64,000 nucleotides of DNA from Oncomelania hupensis (GCA_036898135.1 CM072513.1:80927463-80991462), one strand, 5' to 3'; shown: positions 42,508 to 54,981, counted from the stretch's first letter. The notes: a model not told the origin generated them from the sequence alone. A program made the numbers and translations.

Positions 42508-45238
42508 AAAATCTATTCTACCCAGAAAACGTGGTACCAAGGGTGGTGTTCTCAAAGACTCAGGAAACGTTTCTCCAGACCTCCCCTCCCCTCTGTCGTC
42601 GTATCTAATGTACAGTCCCTATCTAGTAAGCTCGACGAACTTCGTACACTATGCAGGTATGATTCTGTCTTTCGTGAAGCCTGCCTACTCGGACTCTCAG
42701 AAACATGGCTCAACGACGATGTTACCGATGCCGAAGTTTCCATCGATGGTTTCTCCATCCTGAGAAGTGACAGAACACGTACTGAGTCTGGCAAGGACGG
42801 TGGTGGTGGTGTGTGCCTGTACATAAATAGCAGGTGGTGTACAGAATATACGGTCCATGAAAGAACTTGTACCACTCTGTTGGAACTGCTGTGTGTCTCG
42901 CTACGACCTCACTACCTCCCTCGTGAATTTACCAAGCTGATAGTGTGCGTAACCTACGTCCCCTTCTTCACCCCTTCGGATAAAACCAGAGAAGCTGCTC
43001 GAGTAATCGCTGCGTCAGTTTCGGCTCTTCAGTCACAGTACCCTGACGCCCCAGTGCTAGTAATGGGTGACTTCAATGCCTGCACCCTCGATGGAGACCT
43101 ACCAAGCCTGCAGCAGTATGTGACGTGTCACACCCGTGGTGCTAAAACACTTGACCTATGCTACGGTTCAATTCCCCATGCCTTCTCATGCCAGTCCTTG
43201 CCTCCTGTGGGCCGCTCCGATCACAGCAGTGTCCACCTCATTCCCAAGTACAGGCAGCGGTTTGAAGAGGGTCAAACCTCGCTACGTCATGTCCAGGCCT
43301 TGGTCAGAGAACTCACTGGAAGCACTTCGCGGATGCTTTGACTGTACAGAATGGTCCTGTCTGTACGATCCATCAGCTGACATCAACTACAACCTCGATG
43401 TCATCACAGACTACGTCAAATTCTGTCAGGACTGTGTCATCCCTCCCAAGAAGAAGAAAATTTTCCCAAACACCAAGCCGTGGTTCACGTCACACATCTA
43501 CCACCTGCTGAAAAAAAAGAGGAAGGCCTTTGCAGAGAAAAACATGCTCCTGGTGGCTCAGCTGACCCGGGAGGCCAGATCTGCGATCCGCCAGGCAAAG
43601 CTCCGGTTCAAGCAAAAGGTGGAGGACGAGTTCAGTAAAATGAACGCTAGAGCTGCTTTCCAACACCTGCGGACGTTGATGGACGACGCCAGTGACTCCT
43701 CTCGTTCTGACCAGCTTCCAGCATCCACTGACCCTTTGACTTTCGCAACTGACCTGAACAACTTCTACAATCGATTTGACAATGCTGACTTCTCTGCAGA
43801 GTGCTTTCACCTGATGTCAGCAGCTCCAGTCGTGGAAGGGTCAGTCACCATCAGCGTCGACGATGTGAGAACCCAGTTCAGGAAGACGAAGGCAACCAAG
43901 GCGGCCGGCCCTGACGGCATCTCAGCTCGGCTACTCAAGAGCTGCGCTGATTCCCTTGCACCTGCCTTTCAGCCCCTCTTCCAAGCCTCCGTTGACTCTG
44001 GCATTGTACCCACTCTATGGAAATCCTCAGTCATCATCCCCGTCCCCAAAAAGCCCAGACCCACTGAACCTAACCATTACCGCCCTGTTGCCCTCACCCC
44101 TCTACCTATGAAGTGCCTCGAGCGCATAATGCTGAGGAACCTGCAGCCTTTCATTGAGCCACACCTGGACCCCCTGCAATTTGCCTACCGTGCAGGTCGG
44201 GGGGTTGAAGATGCAGTGGCGACCATCCTTCACCGGCTGCTGAAGCACCTGGAGACTCCCGGCCATTATGCTAGGTTACTGTTTGCTGACTTCAGTTCGG
44301 CCTTCAACACCATGCAGAGACACGTACTGGTGGAGAAGCTTCAGCAGCTGGAAGTCCCCACAGTCATCGTTCGGTGGGTGCTTGACTTCCTCACTGACAG
44401 ACGGCAGCGGGTGCGGGTGGCGGGTGGCGGGGAGACTGGGGTCACGCTCTCGCCTGAGTTGACGACAAACACGGGCGCCCCCCAGGGGTGTGTGCTCAGC
44501 CCGTTTTTGTACATTACCTACACAAACAGCTGCAAGTGCGAGGGTGATAAATGCTCTTGCTCCAAGTTCGCTGACGACTCTGCCATCCTCGGCCTGATGT
44601 CCGATGCTGAGTCGGAGACGACATATCAGGCCACTGTCAACAAGTTCGCCGCCTGGTGCTCAGAGCACCACCTGCAGCTCAACGTCATCAAGACCAAAGA
44701 GTTAGTTGTGGACCCGAGAAGGGACGCTCCGCCTGTACAGCCTGTCATTATCGGGCAGGAGCAGGTGGAGATAGTGGAGTCCTTCCGCTACCTCGGCCTC
44801 ATCCTCGACTCTGCACTCAACTTCAAGGAGCAAGTCACTTCTGTCCAGAGGAAGTGTCAGCAGAGGCTGTATGTGCTGCGCCGACTGCGGTCTCTCGAAC
44901 TGGACCCCCAGCTGCTCCTCAACCTCTATCGCTCCATCATAGAGCCCCTTCTCACATACTGCAGTAGTATATACCACCCCTCCCTCTCTGTCACTGAAAG
45001 AAACAAGTTGATGAAAATTTCAAACACGGCCTCAAAGATCATTGGCCTCCCCGTCCCTCTCATCTCTGAGATAACAGACAAAGCCCTGCTCCGCAAGGCG
45101 CATGCGGTCTCTGCTGACAGCTCCCACCCATTGCACGCGGAGTTTGAACTGCTCCCCTCGGGCAGGCGGTATCGCTCCATCAAATGCAAGAAGGCAAAGT
45201 ACTCTCGCAGCTTTGTTCCCATGCGGTGGGTAGACTGA
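42508..45238 (+). pseudogene. LINE pol protein: endonuclease plus reverse transcriptase, frameshifted
   Basis: The protein would nick the target and copy LINE RNA. Open frame 42508-43341 holds an APE-type endonuclease: SNVQSLSSKLDELR, GLSETWL, DGGGGVCLY, MGDFNA (about 43063) and the end motif GRSDHSS (about 43209). Frame 43136-45238 (700 codons) holds the reverse transcriptase: KAAGPDGISARLLKSC, NHYRPVALTPLPMKCLER, FADFSSAFNTMQ, NTGAPQGCVLSP and catalytic FADD (residues 478-481), then a C-terminus with LPSGRRYRS and SRSFVP. GAPQGCVLSP with the SGRR/SFVP end points to the Rex1/Babar group near CR1. One-base shifts near 43262 (between the domains) and near 42550 (before the endonuclease) break a single pol. 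The catalytic residues are otherwise intact, so the copy is young but inactive. No ORF1 was recognised. Confidence 0.85.
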
Positions 45239-45550
45239 ATGCTGCCTCTGGCTCCGGCTGGCGCATCGGATGTTAACACTGCCCCACTGCACGCTCTAGC
45301 TAGAGTCAACTATACAGTCAAGCAATTACAATAATTATGTCTACGCTAATTAAATTGTCAATGTAATGTACTGCTAACTTGCATAATTATATGTATATGC
45401 ATATTTGTACGTGTGTGTATGTGTGTGTATTTGGGGTGGGTGTGCGTGTATGTGTGTATATATGTGTATGTATATGTATGTATAGGTGTATGTGGGTGGG
45501 TATGTTTATATATAGGTGTGTGTGTGTGCGTGTATATGTGTGTATGTGTG

Positions 45551-45655
<105 letters not shown>

Positions 45656-45999
45656 TTAATACAATTTATTAACTTTGTCTCTTAGTTATGATAGCTGTAT
45701 AAATTGAATAGTGTTATTTTAATTTGTGCTAAACTGTATTAGTGTATTAGTACACATGTGATATGGTTTTGTGGTTGTAAGTTATGATAGGATGACGATG
45801 AGTATGTGGTGGGCATATGTGTTTTTATACAGTGCGTATCCTGGTGGCAAAACAAATTTTCCTCTTTGATGGAATAAAGAATATATTGACTTGACTTGAC
45901 TTGACTTGACTAGTGGTTTTGTACCCTGGCAAGCCAGGGTACACAGGTTGCTGTTTAAAATGTAGACAGAGAGACAACTGTTGTCTGCGAGTTTCATTT

Positions 46000-46410
46000 G
46001 GACGATGATACCTCTCCATATCCCCTTGATACCTCCCCATACCCCACCCCCCTGATATCTCCCCCTCCCCCCCATGATGCCTCACCATACCCTCTTGATA
46101 CCTCCCCGAACCCACTTGATACCTCACCATACCCCCTTGATACCTTCCGTACCCCCCTTGTAACCTACCTGTACCCTCCTTGATACTTCCCCGTTGATCG
46201 TTTCGCAGGTATGGATGAAAGGAATCGACTTTTTTTTTTTTTTTTTTGAGTAAATTTACGTCCCCGGACACATTAAGCGTATAGGGGACGGGTGAAACGT
46301 GAAAGGAATCGACCATCACCATACCCCCTTATATATACCCGTATCCCCGTTATGCCTACCCATGCCTCTTTAAACCTACCCGTAGCCCCCTTTTACCTAC
46401 ACGTACCACC
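46000..46410. repeat. C-rich minisatellite (TGATACCTCCCCATACCCC type)
   Basis: Repeated phrases GATACCTCCCCATACCCC and CTTGATACCTCACCATACCC with roughly 20-26 bp period at 46005-46190, resuming at 46315-46410. It is interrupted by unrelated sequence including the insertion at 46230. Confidence 0.8.
46230..46299 (-). mobile_element. Truncated SINE-2b retroinsertion with 14-bp target duplication
   Basis: A T-run of 18 (poly(A) on the minus strand), then GAGTAAATTTACGTCCCCGG and ACACATTAAGCGTATAGGGG. It is flanked by the perfect direct repeat TGAAAGGAATCGAC (46216-46229 and 46300-46313). The same tail is at 50056 and 40244. It is a 70-bp insert with poly(A) and duplication: a clear retrotransposition scar. 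Confidence 0.9.
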
Positions 46411-46426
46411 CCATCCCGATCCTTGG

Positions 46427-46427
<1 letters not shown>

Positions 46428-46494
<67 letters not shown>

Positions 46495-46563
46495 TTAAAT
46501 ATAGAATAATACAAATAGAAATCATAAAAAACACCAAGGTTTTAAAAGAAAATTTGATATAAG

Positions 46564-46636
<73 letters not shown>

Positions 46637-46654
46637 TTATTATTATTATTAGTT

Positions 46655-46712
<58 letters not shown>
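46428..46712. repeat. (CTA)n and (TAA)n arrays, partly inverted
   Basis: (CTA)n at 46428-46495, then (TAA)n at 46567-46636, a TTATTATTATT stretch, and (TAA)n again to 46712. The AAT/ATT inversion can fold into a long AT hairpin. Confidence 0.95.
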
Positions 46713-46715
<3 letters not shown>

Positions 46716-46787
46716 TAAAGGTAAAAAGCCTAAATTAAAAATAAAAATATCCATATTGTAGTGTTAAAAAAAATAAAAAAATAATTG

Positions 46788-46868
46788 GTACCTCGTGAGC
46801 TTCGAACTTGGGTCGCCCTGGACGGTAGGCGAATGTTATACCAATTGAGCTATCAAGGCTTCCTATAA
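46788..46868 (-). other. tRNA-like relic
   Basis: On the minus strand GATAGCTCAATTGGTATAAC (A-box-like) and AAGTTCGAAGCTC (degenerate B-box) lie about 45 bp apart, with an anticodon-arm-like CGCCTACCGTCCAGGGCG. The acceptor stem pairs poorly. It is either a decayed tRNA gene or the head of an otherwise absent SINE. Confidence 0.45.
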
Positions 46869-47589
46869 ATACCACTAATTTTTTGGTCTATATGGGAAAA
46901 CATGCTGAAACCTCAATTTGATTTTTAATGGAAGCGCGCGGAATGAGGCTATTGCAGTTTGTGGACATTTTGTTTGTTTATTTATCTCAGAAACGGTTAA
47001 ACGTTCGGTAAGGAAATGTCGGCTATAACGATTTCGCTGGTTTTGAGCACACAGCAGGCCGATCAGTAACGCCCAGGACCTGCCCAGATCAGCGTCCATA
47101 CCGGACAAACTTTATAGTAGAGGCGAAGAAGGACTTCCGGCTAAGCAATTTATATATATAGATGCCTTGCAAAATAGTGATTTGGTCAACTCAGCATTGT
47201 GATCTAAATTAGGCCAAGAACTGTCTCAGTTTTGAACTGAAGTGAAACATTTAGAACATGTCTTTATTACAGAATGCACAGATCTATTGGGCCTAACCCT
47301 CTCCTCCTTCCCCCTCTTCACCCCCCTGCCCAACCCTATCCCCGACCCATCCCCTTCGCTCCTATTGTGGGTGGGAGGTATTGTGTTTTGTACGGTGCAA
47401 CAACACGGAACGTTTGATGGTTGTTTCTTCGTTTATTAGTGTAGGCTAGCAATACCAGCATGGCGTCTGTGGGTCAGCTCTCTGCGTGTGTTAGTTCATC
47501 CTCTGTCCACAGGTCCTCGTATTACGTCACTTTAACCTCGGTCAACAGGTCTCGTCTGTAGTCTCGCGTGGACACAATAAGAGCGAAGG

Positions 47590-47833
<244 letters not shown>

Positions 47834-48149
47834 CTCTTTTAGAGTCTCTCCTGCACAGTTTCGTTTTAAGCGTTGAACTAAAAATGCAAGCTGTGGTCAC
47901 AAAACTGCCCTTTTTCAATACAATACAATACAATTCAATACAATATAATACAGTACAATACAATACCATACAATAAGGCCTAATTTGTTTCACACGGAAC
48001 AATTGTCAGACAGCATTGTCTTACACCCAGTTTAATTCTTTTTTCACATTATTGTTATTCCTCTTTCCTTTCGTTTGTTTTTTTTTCTTCTTCGTGCGTC
48101 GTTTAAATTTCCGTTGTTGTTGTCGTCGTTCGAGGTGGTGGTGTCGTTG

Positions 48150-48494
48150 CTGCTGCTATTTCTGATGCTGATTATCATGAAGCAATTCCTCTTTGTTTGT
48201 CCGTCTTTGTCCTTCTCTACTTTTATTTGTATAGTTCTTATTTGCTTTTTCGTCTTCCTTCTTTCTTCTTCTTCTACTTCTTTGTCACCTTCTCCTTCAT
48301 CATCCTCATCATCCCCATCATCATCTTCTTCTTCTTCTTCTTCTTCTTCTTGTTCTATAACTGTTGTTTCTTTATTGATATTTTATTAACACTTTTAGAA
48401 CCTTTTGTATACATGTATGTCGTCTCGAATGACCTTGGTTTTAGCAGACGTTAATAAAATACACTAATACTACTTTTTCTTCTTCCGATTATTA

Positions 48495-48540
<46 letters not shown>

Positions 48541-48630
48541 GTTGTAGTTATTATTATACTCCTACTTCTTCTTCTTCTTCTTCGTCTTCTTCTTCTTCTT
48601 CTTCTGCTTTAATGATGTATTTTGTTGTTG
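48150..48630. repeat. Pyrimidine-rich tract with (TTC)n and (ATT)n
   Basis: T/C-rich low complexity with (TTC)n at 48323-48350 and 48563-48605, and (ATT)n at 48491-48543. The open frames are repeat artefacts. Confidence 0.9.
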
Positions 48631-48633
48631 TTT

Positions 48634-48822
48634 GTAGATTATAGTCACACGACACTTTCGCATATAGGTGACTACTGGACCGATTTATACTGACACCAGC
48701 GGGCCAGTTGTTGGTAAAGGGGAAAATAATATGATCACACGTTGACCAATCCGGGATTCGAACCAGCGACCTTTCGGTTACTAGCAAGACGCTCTTACCA
48801 ACTGAGCTACCCGGCCCTCAAT
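48634..48822 (-). mobile_element. SINE-2 copy d
   Basis: The minus strand reads TAGCTCAGTTGGTAAGAGCG, the B-box GGTTCGAATCC, the body and GACTATAATCTACAAACAAC. Nearly identical to copies b and c. Confidence 0.9.
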
Positions 48823-48834
48823 GTATTTTATTTT

Positions 48835-48965
48835 GTTTAGTCTTCTTATATAGCGGGCTTTTTCCCGCTCAAGAGCTGCTCAAAGCGCCGTCTGATATAG
48901 GATCCAACTCAAGTTGTAGCACATCGTCTGACGCCCAGACACCTTAGCACAATGCTGGAAGTCTT
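48835..48965 (-). mobile_element. F4 3' fragment
   Basis: The minus strand reads CCAGCATTGTGCTAAGGTGT, GATCCTATATCAGACGGC, GCTTTGAGCAGCTCTTGAGC, CCCGCTATATAAG, the F4 3' end. Confidence 0.7.
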
Positions 48966-49237
48966 CTGCCTTTTCTTCTTATCTTGGGTTGAGCGACCAC
49001 AATCAAATGTAGGCCTAGTTTGATTGGTTTTAAATTCGCTGTAGTAGTGAAACAGACCTGCAATTTACCGCTTGATAGAATCGCATTTACAATTAAATTG
49101 CTTTCAATTGTCTGTGCCGATGGCTCACTCGACCGCCATAATTGATTCCTGGGTCCCGATGCTTGGCGCGCGTTCTAATCACAAATAGCTTATAGTCTTA
49201 GAGAGTAACAAGCTGTCCCATTTGAAAAAGCCTTGTA

Positions 49238-49315
<78 letters not shown>

Positions 49316-49370
49316 GTGCCTACTAAATTTGATTCAAATCCATTCAAATAGTTTGGGAGAAAATGTGATT

Positions 49371-49421
<51 letters not shown>
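49238..49421. repeat. (TAA)n and (CA)n microsatellites
   Basis: (TAA)n 49238-49313 and (CA)n 49378-49421. A further F4-like minus-strand scrap may lie at 49640-49740 (ATATAACGCTTTTTCCCCC). Confidence 0.9.
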
Positions 49422-49424
<3 letters not shown>

Positions 49425-49944
49425 GATGACGTGCATATGATGACGTCACCCGATATGCATAAATCTGATTCAGCAGGTAGGTCTCTTCATGTTATAACTA
49501 CTTACCAAGTATCAAAGAAATATGTCCATTCGTTTCAACGAACAGTGAGCACGGACGGAAGGACAGCTCCCCATATCCCCCCTACCTCCCCCCCCCCCCA
49601 CCACCACCAAAAATAGTTCCCTCGTGAACTACCAAGTGTATTTATATAACGCTTTTTCCCCCTAAGTAAACCAGTTCAAAGCGCATATGGTTTATCCCAG
49701 ACTTAGTGCCATCTCAGTCTTCTCGTTGTCTATGTCAATGCTGAAATTCCAATTGACTAAGTTGAGCCACAAAAGGCGAGAATTTTTTTTTTATAATTCA
49801 ATTTAGTTATACAATGTTGCTTATCACTAAGTTCTAAAATGCAGGTTTAAAATGCGTCAAGTTTAAAATTCTTTGTAAATCAAAACAGCAATATTTTACA
49901 AACTATTGAACTTCAACTCAGTCGGTGGGTTATCATCACGTTTA

Positions 49945-50150
49945 CTCCTTCGGATGAGAGCTTAAACCTAGGTATAGTGTGTCCACCCACGCACAAGTTT
50001 CATCGCACGGACTTTTAAAGATCCTGACGCTCATGGTGGTCCTAAACGGGTGAGTTTCCGTTTCGTTGTGTAGATTAACGTCCCCGGACACTTTCGCCGA
50101 TAGGGTACGGACGGGTGAGTGCCAGCTGGCTTTCATAAAATACTGTAAGC
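49945..50150 (+). mobile_element. F4 repeat copy with nested SINE-2b tail
   Basis: GGATGAGAGCTTAAACCTAG, CATCGCACGGACTTTTAAAG, GATCCTGACGCTCATGG and GTGAGTGCCAGCTGGC are F4. It is interrupted at 50056-50110. Confidence 0.75.
50056..50110 (-). mobile_element. 55-bp SINE-2b retroinsertion with 10-bp target duplication
   Basis: On the plus strand TTCCGTTTCGTTGTGTAGAT, TAACGTCCCCGGACACTTTC, GCCGATAGGGTACGG. It is flanked by the perfect repeat ACGGGTGAGT (50046-50055, 50111-50120). The inverse ends GTTAATCTACACAACG, parallel to the SINE-2 end ATAATCTACAAACAAC. Confidence 0.88.
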
Positions 50151-52009
50151 CTCCCTGCACCATAAATACGGCGGGATAGATCGACCGCGTTAAATGTCCT
50201 GCGTTGTTCTTGTCATGATTGGCCTCGACAATCAACGCGCTCGATCTATTCAATTGGAAGACTTACTAAGTTTAATAGACCAGATGAAGAATGAAAAGCT
50301 ACGAATTCAATAGAGAACATTTTTTTGGTAAATCGCCCGAGTTCACTCGGATTCAACCTTGCAATCACTGGAAACATTTTGTGCAGCTTCTTTGTAATTA
50401 CTATTATTTTTCAATTCATGTTTTCACAGTAACATAGTTTCCATTTAAATTGTGCAAACTTCAGTGCGCATCAATAAACTAAGAAGAAGAACACCACAAC
50501 AGTGCACACCAAAATATGTTTTACTGGTTCACAAGCTCTAAAAATGTAGCACAAAGTGAAAGTAACACGATAGAGAAAAAAAGACTAAAAATAAAGATTG
50601 AACAAAAATCCCTACATTTCCTATCGCTATTCGTAGGATGCGTGTAACAGTTTAGTTTTCTTTCCTATTCATTTTATCAAACTTATAAGCAGCTTGCATG
50701 AAGGTGCCTAATAAGTTTAATAAGGACCCTACAACGTCAGTGACGTAACCAAACAACACGTGTAGAACTATTCCGATATTACCGTGGCGTGACCAAACAT
50801 GTAATATCGGATAACGTACACCCTAATGGTTAGAGACAGGACACAGCTTATTGATCAGCGTGTCGCCTATGGAAAACTAAACTTTACCTTGATAGGTGAT
50901 GTAGCAGGTATTGTTTCTGAGAAAGAAGAAGACAAAGATGCTTTTCTACAAGTCTGACTCTGCTTTTATAAGGTTTCTCCAGCCAAAAAACATTGACAGC
51001 AGCCATTGGCAACCATTGCAAAATCTATCATCGGTAGGGAAACTGAGTAAAGCAACTACGATTCCCTGGGAAACGTGGACAAAAAGTTAGAAACAAGGTT
51101 CAGTTACCTGGCTCCGCTATGACAACATTCGCATTGCCGTGGCAACGTAAACAATGCGTGACAACACAGACAAAAAGTCTTCTCGCGATGCACATAAATA
51201 ATATTTTCTAAATTACTATTTCACCATCTCGGATTAAAAACTTTTCCTACTTCTAAACTTACATTGCTCTAATAAAATAAATTATTTTTTACAAATTTAG
51301 TTTCCGTCTTCGTGTTCTCAAAAATGATCACTTTACGTCATTTACGTCTATGTCATTGTATGTGTGCAACGTCACATTAAAACTGTCTCTGTTATCCGTC
51401 TATCTTCTGTTGTTGGCTGGTTATATCAATTGTGGTTCAAGGTAATTCTTTCTTATACTAACAGACAAGTGAAATAGATAAAGAAATGAACTAGATATCT
51501 TCAACGAACAACATGCAAATGTAATTATTATCGATCTCTTGGAACTTGTTACGAATCACAAGTTATTTTCAGATCTATACCTATTGAGGATAAGCTCCAT
51601 TCAAATCCCATACTTTAGAATTTGTGTGGAATAAGATTAACACATGCAATAATAACAAGTTGGGCTATATTTGCTTCATGCTCCACGCATCAATATATCG
51701 ATTTCCACAAATATATTTTATTTTGATTAACCAAGTAAAGTGTGACTAAACTTGATATCGCATGGCAATTAACCAATCACCGATGACGATATTTATAGCA
51801 AGCTGTGAAATATGTAAGTCGTAAGAATGCATGACCTATTTTAACCAATTTACCAATCGCAGTCCCATTGCTTTTTCTGCAAATGACCGAAAAACCGAAC
51901 GACGACCTTTCTATTTTCTAAGACGCCCTAAAACAACAAGGTTTGTTCCCAAACAATCACTAATTCACAAATGCTACAGCAACAATTATCTCAAGGAAAG
52001 GTAAAAAAG
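50151..52009. other. AT-rich non-coding region without recognised features
   Basis: Low repeat content compared with the rest of the window; no open frame with a known domain. The motif AATATCGGATAACG / ATTCCGATATTACC (50768-50815) forms a short inverted pair. Confidence 0.45.
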
Positions 52010-52299
52010 GGTAAAAGGTAAAGGTTGTCCCATAGCCTTGTGGCCGTTGGGGAGCGTAATGTTGGAGATCACACTTATTTTGGGCCAGCGTAATGAGGGT
52101 GATGCCCATTTCTCTCCCTAGCTGCTTTACCTTCCCCACCCTTAAGAGAGTAGGTACTCAGTCACAGTTGAGTCAACATGGGCGGTGTTATTTGTCGCTT
52201 CACGGTTTGCGGTCACCCATCCAAGTGCTAACCGCACTGGACGGTGCTTAACTTGCGACACAGTAGCGAGTGCTCCAACCACTGCGCTATCCGACACAC
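52010..52299 (-). mobile_element. SINE-5S copy 2
   Basis: Same architecture as copy 1: the minus strand starts GTGTCGGATAGCGCAGTGG, then AAGTTAAGCACCGTCCAGTG and GTTAGCACTTGGATGGGTGA (52257-52209), the common body (CTACTCTCTTAAGGGTGGGG, GGCATCACCCTCATTACGCT), ending in a CCTTTACC repeat. About 90 percent similar to copy 1 by eye. Confidence 0.85.
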
Positions 52300-52779
52300 T
52301 TCAAGGAAAGGAGGAGCCAAAATAGTAAATCATTATGGGCCGATTAAATCAGCCAATGAAATTGGTATTGTTTTTTGTTGTTGTTTTTGTTTGTTTGTTT
52401 GTTGTTTTTTTGTTTTAATTGGATGCCTAATCTAGAGTAGACTGAAGACTAGGCTTTCACACCTCGATCGGACAATTTTGTGCCAAGCGCGCTCGTGAAT
52501 ATTGTCCGATCTCGATGTGACCATTTTCCATATCCCACGCCAAGATTCGAATAACGTATAATGCCTTTCTTGAAATATTCAGTTTCCGCATATAATTTAA
52601 AATAGAAGAATGTCATCTACCCATCAGGTTAATCAGTTTATCCAATATCACTGCCAATCACATAGTTCAGTTTCCACCATCTGTTTTGTTCCACACTAGC
52701 CCTAAAAAGTAACTTCACAATAACGTAAGCCTGCAGCTTACAATTCACCCAGCCATCGTTAGACCCCTTCTTCCGCGTC

Positions 52780-52950
52780 CTTGGGTTATTCAGGCTCGCG
52801 CTCAAGTTGCCTGGGACCTCAGACGACGCGATGATGCGTCTACGAAAGCGAATGGGCCTCTCGGGTGGCTTGAGTTGGATTCTAGCTCGTTCAGCGCCTT
52901 GAGGCATCCCTTGAAGGGGAAAATCGCTATAATATATAAGAGCAATAACA
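52780..52950 (+). mobile_element. F4 3' half, diverged
   Basis: CCTCAGACGACGCGATGATG, GGGCCTCTCGGGTGGCTTGA, GTTGGATTCTAGC, CGCCTTGAGGCATCCCTTGA and CGCTATAATATATAAG follow the F4 order. 52300-52779 has no gene. Confidence 0.65.
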
Positions 52951-52973
52951 GAAAGTAAAGCAGCAAGGTGTCC

Positions 52974-53205
52974 CACCGCTGTAGCTCAAGTGGTAGAGCG
53001 TTCGCCTGGCACACCGAGGACCCAGGTTCGAATCCCGTGGTGGGCGATATAAAATGTGGCCATTTCTACGGTCCATTTTAGCAGTATGATTGCTTTGGTG
53101 GTTCAGTGTTGAGTCAGGTCCCTACCCCTCTTTCCCTGGGATGGTTATCCCCGTCTGCCGTATCACCAAATGGTGGGTGTAGATGTTAAACCTCAATGTT
53201 CATTC
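52974..53205 (+). mobile_element. SINE-1 copy d (longest)
   Basis: Head GCTGTAGCTCAAGTGGTAGA, B-box GGTTCGAATCC, then GGGCGATATAAAATGTGGCC, TTTGGTGGTTCAGTGTTGAG, CTGGGATGGTTATCCCCGTC and GTGTAGATGTTAAACC. About 230 bp in all. Confidence 0.9.
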
Positions 53206-53394
53206 AAAGCAGCCAGGTGGGTAGTTACAGGCTGTAAGTCGCTACAACAAAGGAGAACAGTTGGCTCATTGGTGTGTGCGGTGTACTCGGATGTCAGGTG
53301 ATAATATTGTTCAAACCCCGTTTACAGCCTAAAGTATTCAAAATTTTTTTTAATTAATTAATACATAAATGTAAGTTACTCTGAGACAGTGCGT

Positions 53395-53705
53395 CCCGAC
53401 TCCTTCGGAAGAGAGCATAAACGCACGCATTCCATCGCATGGACTTTAAAGATCCTGACACTCAGATCATGGCCTAGACGGGGGAGTGCCGGCTACACAT
53501 GTATACACAGCACACACTAGCTCCCTTACCCCTCTTTCCCTTCCCTCTCATACCCGATCGCCCAGGATTGTGCTCAATCGTCTGGGCCTCAGACTATGCG
53601 CCCCAAGGTTGCAAGTGGGGGCCTCGGGCGACTTCAGTTAGATCTTGTATTGGCCTGCGCCTTGAGCAGCTCTTGAACGGAAAGGGCGCTATATTAAAAA
53701 CGATT
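53395..53705 (+). mobile_element. F4 repeat copy (near full length)
   Basis: GGAAGAGAGCATAAACGCAC, GATCCTGACACTCAGATC, GACGGGGGAGTGCCGGCTAC, ATTGTGCTCAATCGTCTGGG, GCCTTGAGCAGCTCTTGAAC, AAAGGGCGCTATATTAAAAA. This is the best copy for the 3' end. Confidence 0.8.
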
Positions 53706-53795
53706 AAATAAACAATTTTTTAAAATGCACGTTGTCTGAGGAGAGTTTGGTTTGAATTTCTTGTTACCAATTATGCTTTTTATTTTACATTTAGT

Positions 53796-54048
<253 letters not shown>

Positions 54049-54496
54049 TGAATTGCGCTTATAGCAGTTGCGCAATCTCCAATGGAAAATGTAAACTGCG
54101 TTTTATAATAGAACTTATTCCTTTTTATTTACAATCGTAAGGTAAAAAGGATCCAAGATCACACAGTTCAGCTTGACGGTTCCTTATTCACTTCACAGTG
54201 AGTGTTGCCCCCCTCCCCACCAACTACCCCCACCTCCACCCCCTCCAAAAAAATAACATATAAAAAAGACACAATAAGATTAGGCCTTGGAGACCTTGAA
54301 AAGTTCAGGAATGTTGTGTTTTTTTTCCTCGAGGTTATTAGATCCCGAACCTAGGTTCAAAAGACCTAAGAACCTCAACAACAACCCCCCAAAAAAAGAA
54401 AGAAAAGAAAAGAAACCACACACACCAAAAAAAAGGTTCGTGAACTTCCACGGAACTTTTAATTAAGACAAGCCTTAAATCACGTAATTTCGTCCA

Positions 54497-54885
54497 CTAT
54501 CCTATGCTATCCTATCCCATAACTCGGAGGTCGTAGGGGCACCACAGATGATCGTTTAACCAGCGTACTCCGTCTTTCTCTGTCCTCAGCAACCCTGAAT
54601 GTTTCGCTCAGTTTCATACCAGTCCATTCTCGAATGTTGTCCTCCCACCTCTTTTTCGGTCTCCCTCTTCTTCTACCTCCTTGCACTGTGCCTTGCAGGA
54701 TGGTCTTTGCAAGGCCTGATGATCTGGTGACGTGGCCATACCATCGGAGTTTCCGTTTTTTCACCACTGTGAGCAGGTCATCGTGTTTGTCCAATGGCTT
54801 GTGTGATGGTCTGTCGGACTTCGTCGTTGGTGATGTGCTGGGACTTTCTTTTCGGTACTGGAAAACCCAGCGCTTATAATCAACT
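54497..54885 (-). mobile_element. RTE/BovB-like LINE 3' fragment
   Basis: The minus strand encodes the C-terminal end of the RTE pol in one frame: DLLTVVKKRKLRWYGHVTRS, SGLAKTILQGTVQGGRRRGR, PKKRWEDNIREWTG, LVKRSSVVPLRP. It ends in a (GGATAG)n tail near 54500. It is 5' truncated near 54885. This is the most coherent copy of the C-terminus and the reference for the other fragments. Confidence 0.85.
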
Positions 54886-54981
54886 AGGGCCACAAGGTTC
54901 CTCCAAGCACACAATAGTTATTATTGTTATTTCTTGTGTAGGCTTCAAAGGATTTCTGTCACCTGTTGTATGGTTTTAACA

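Noticed and set aside
52980..53045. Apparent tRNA gene (Ala/Gly-like)
   Set aside because: Same reason: the head is part of the repeated SINE-1 unit and lacks a proper acceptor stem.
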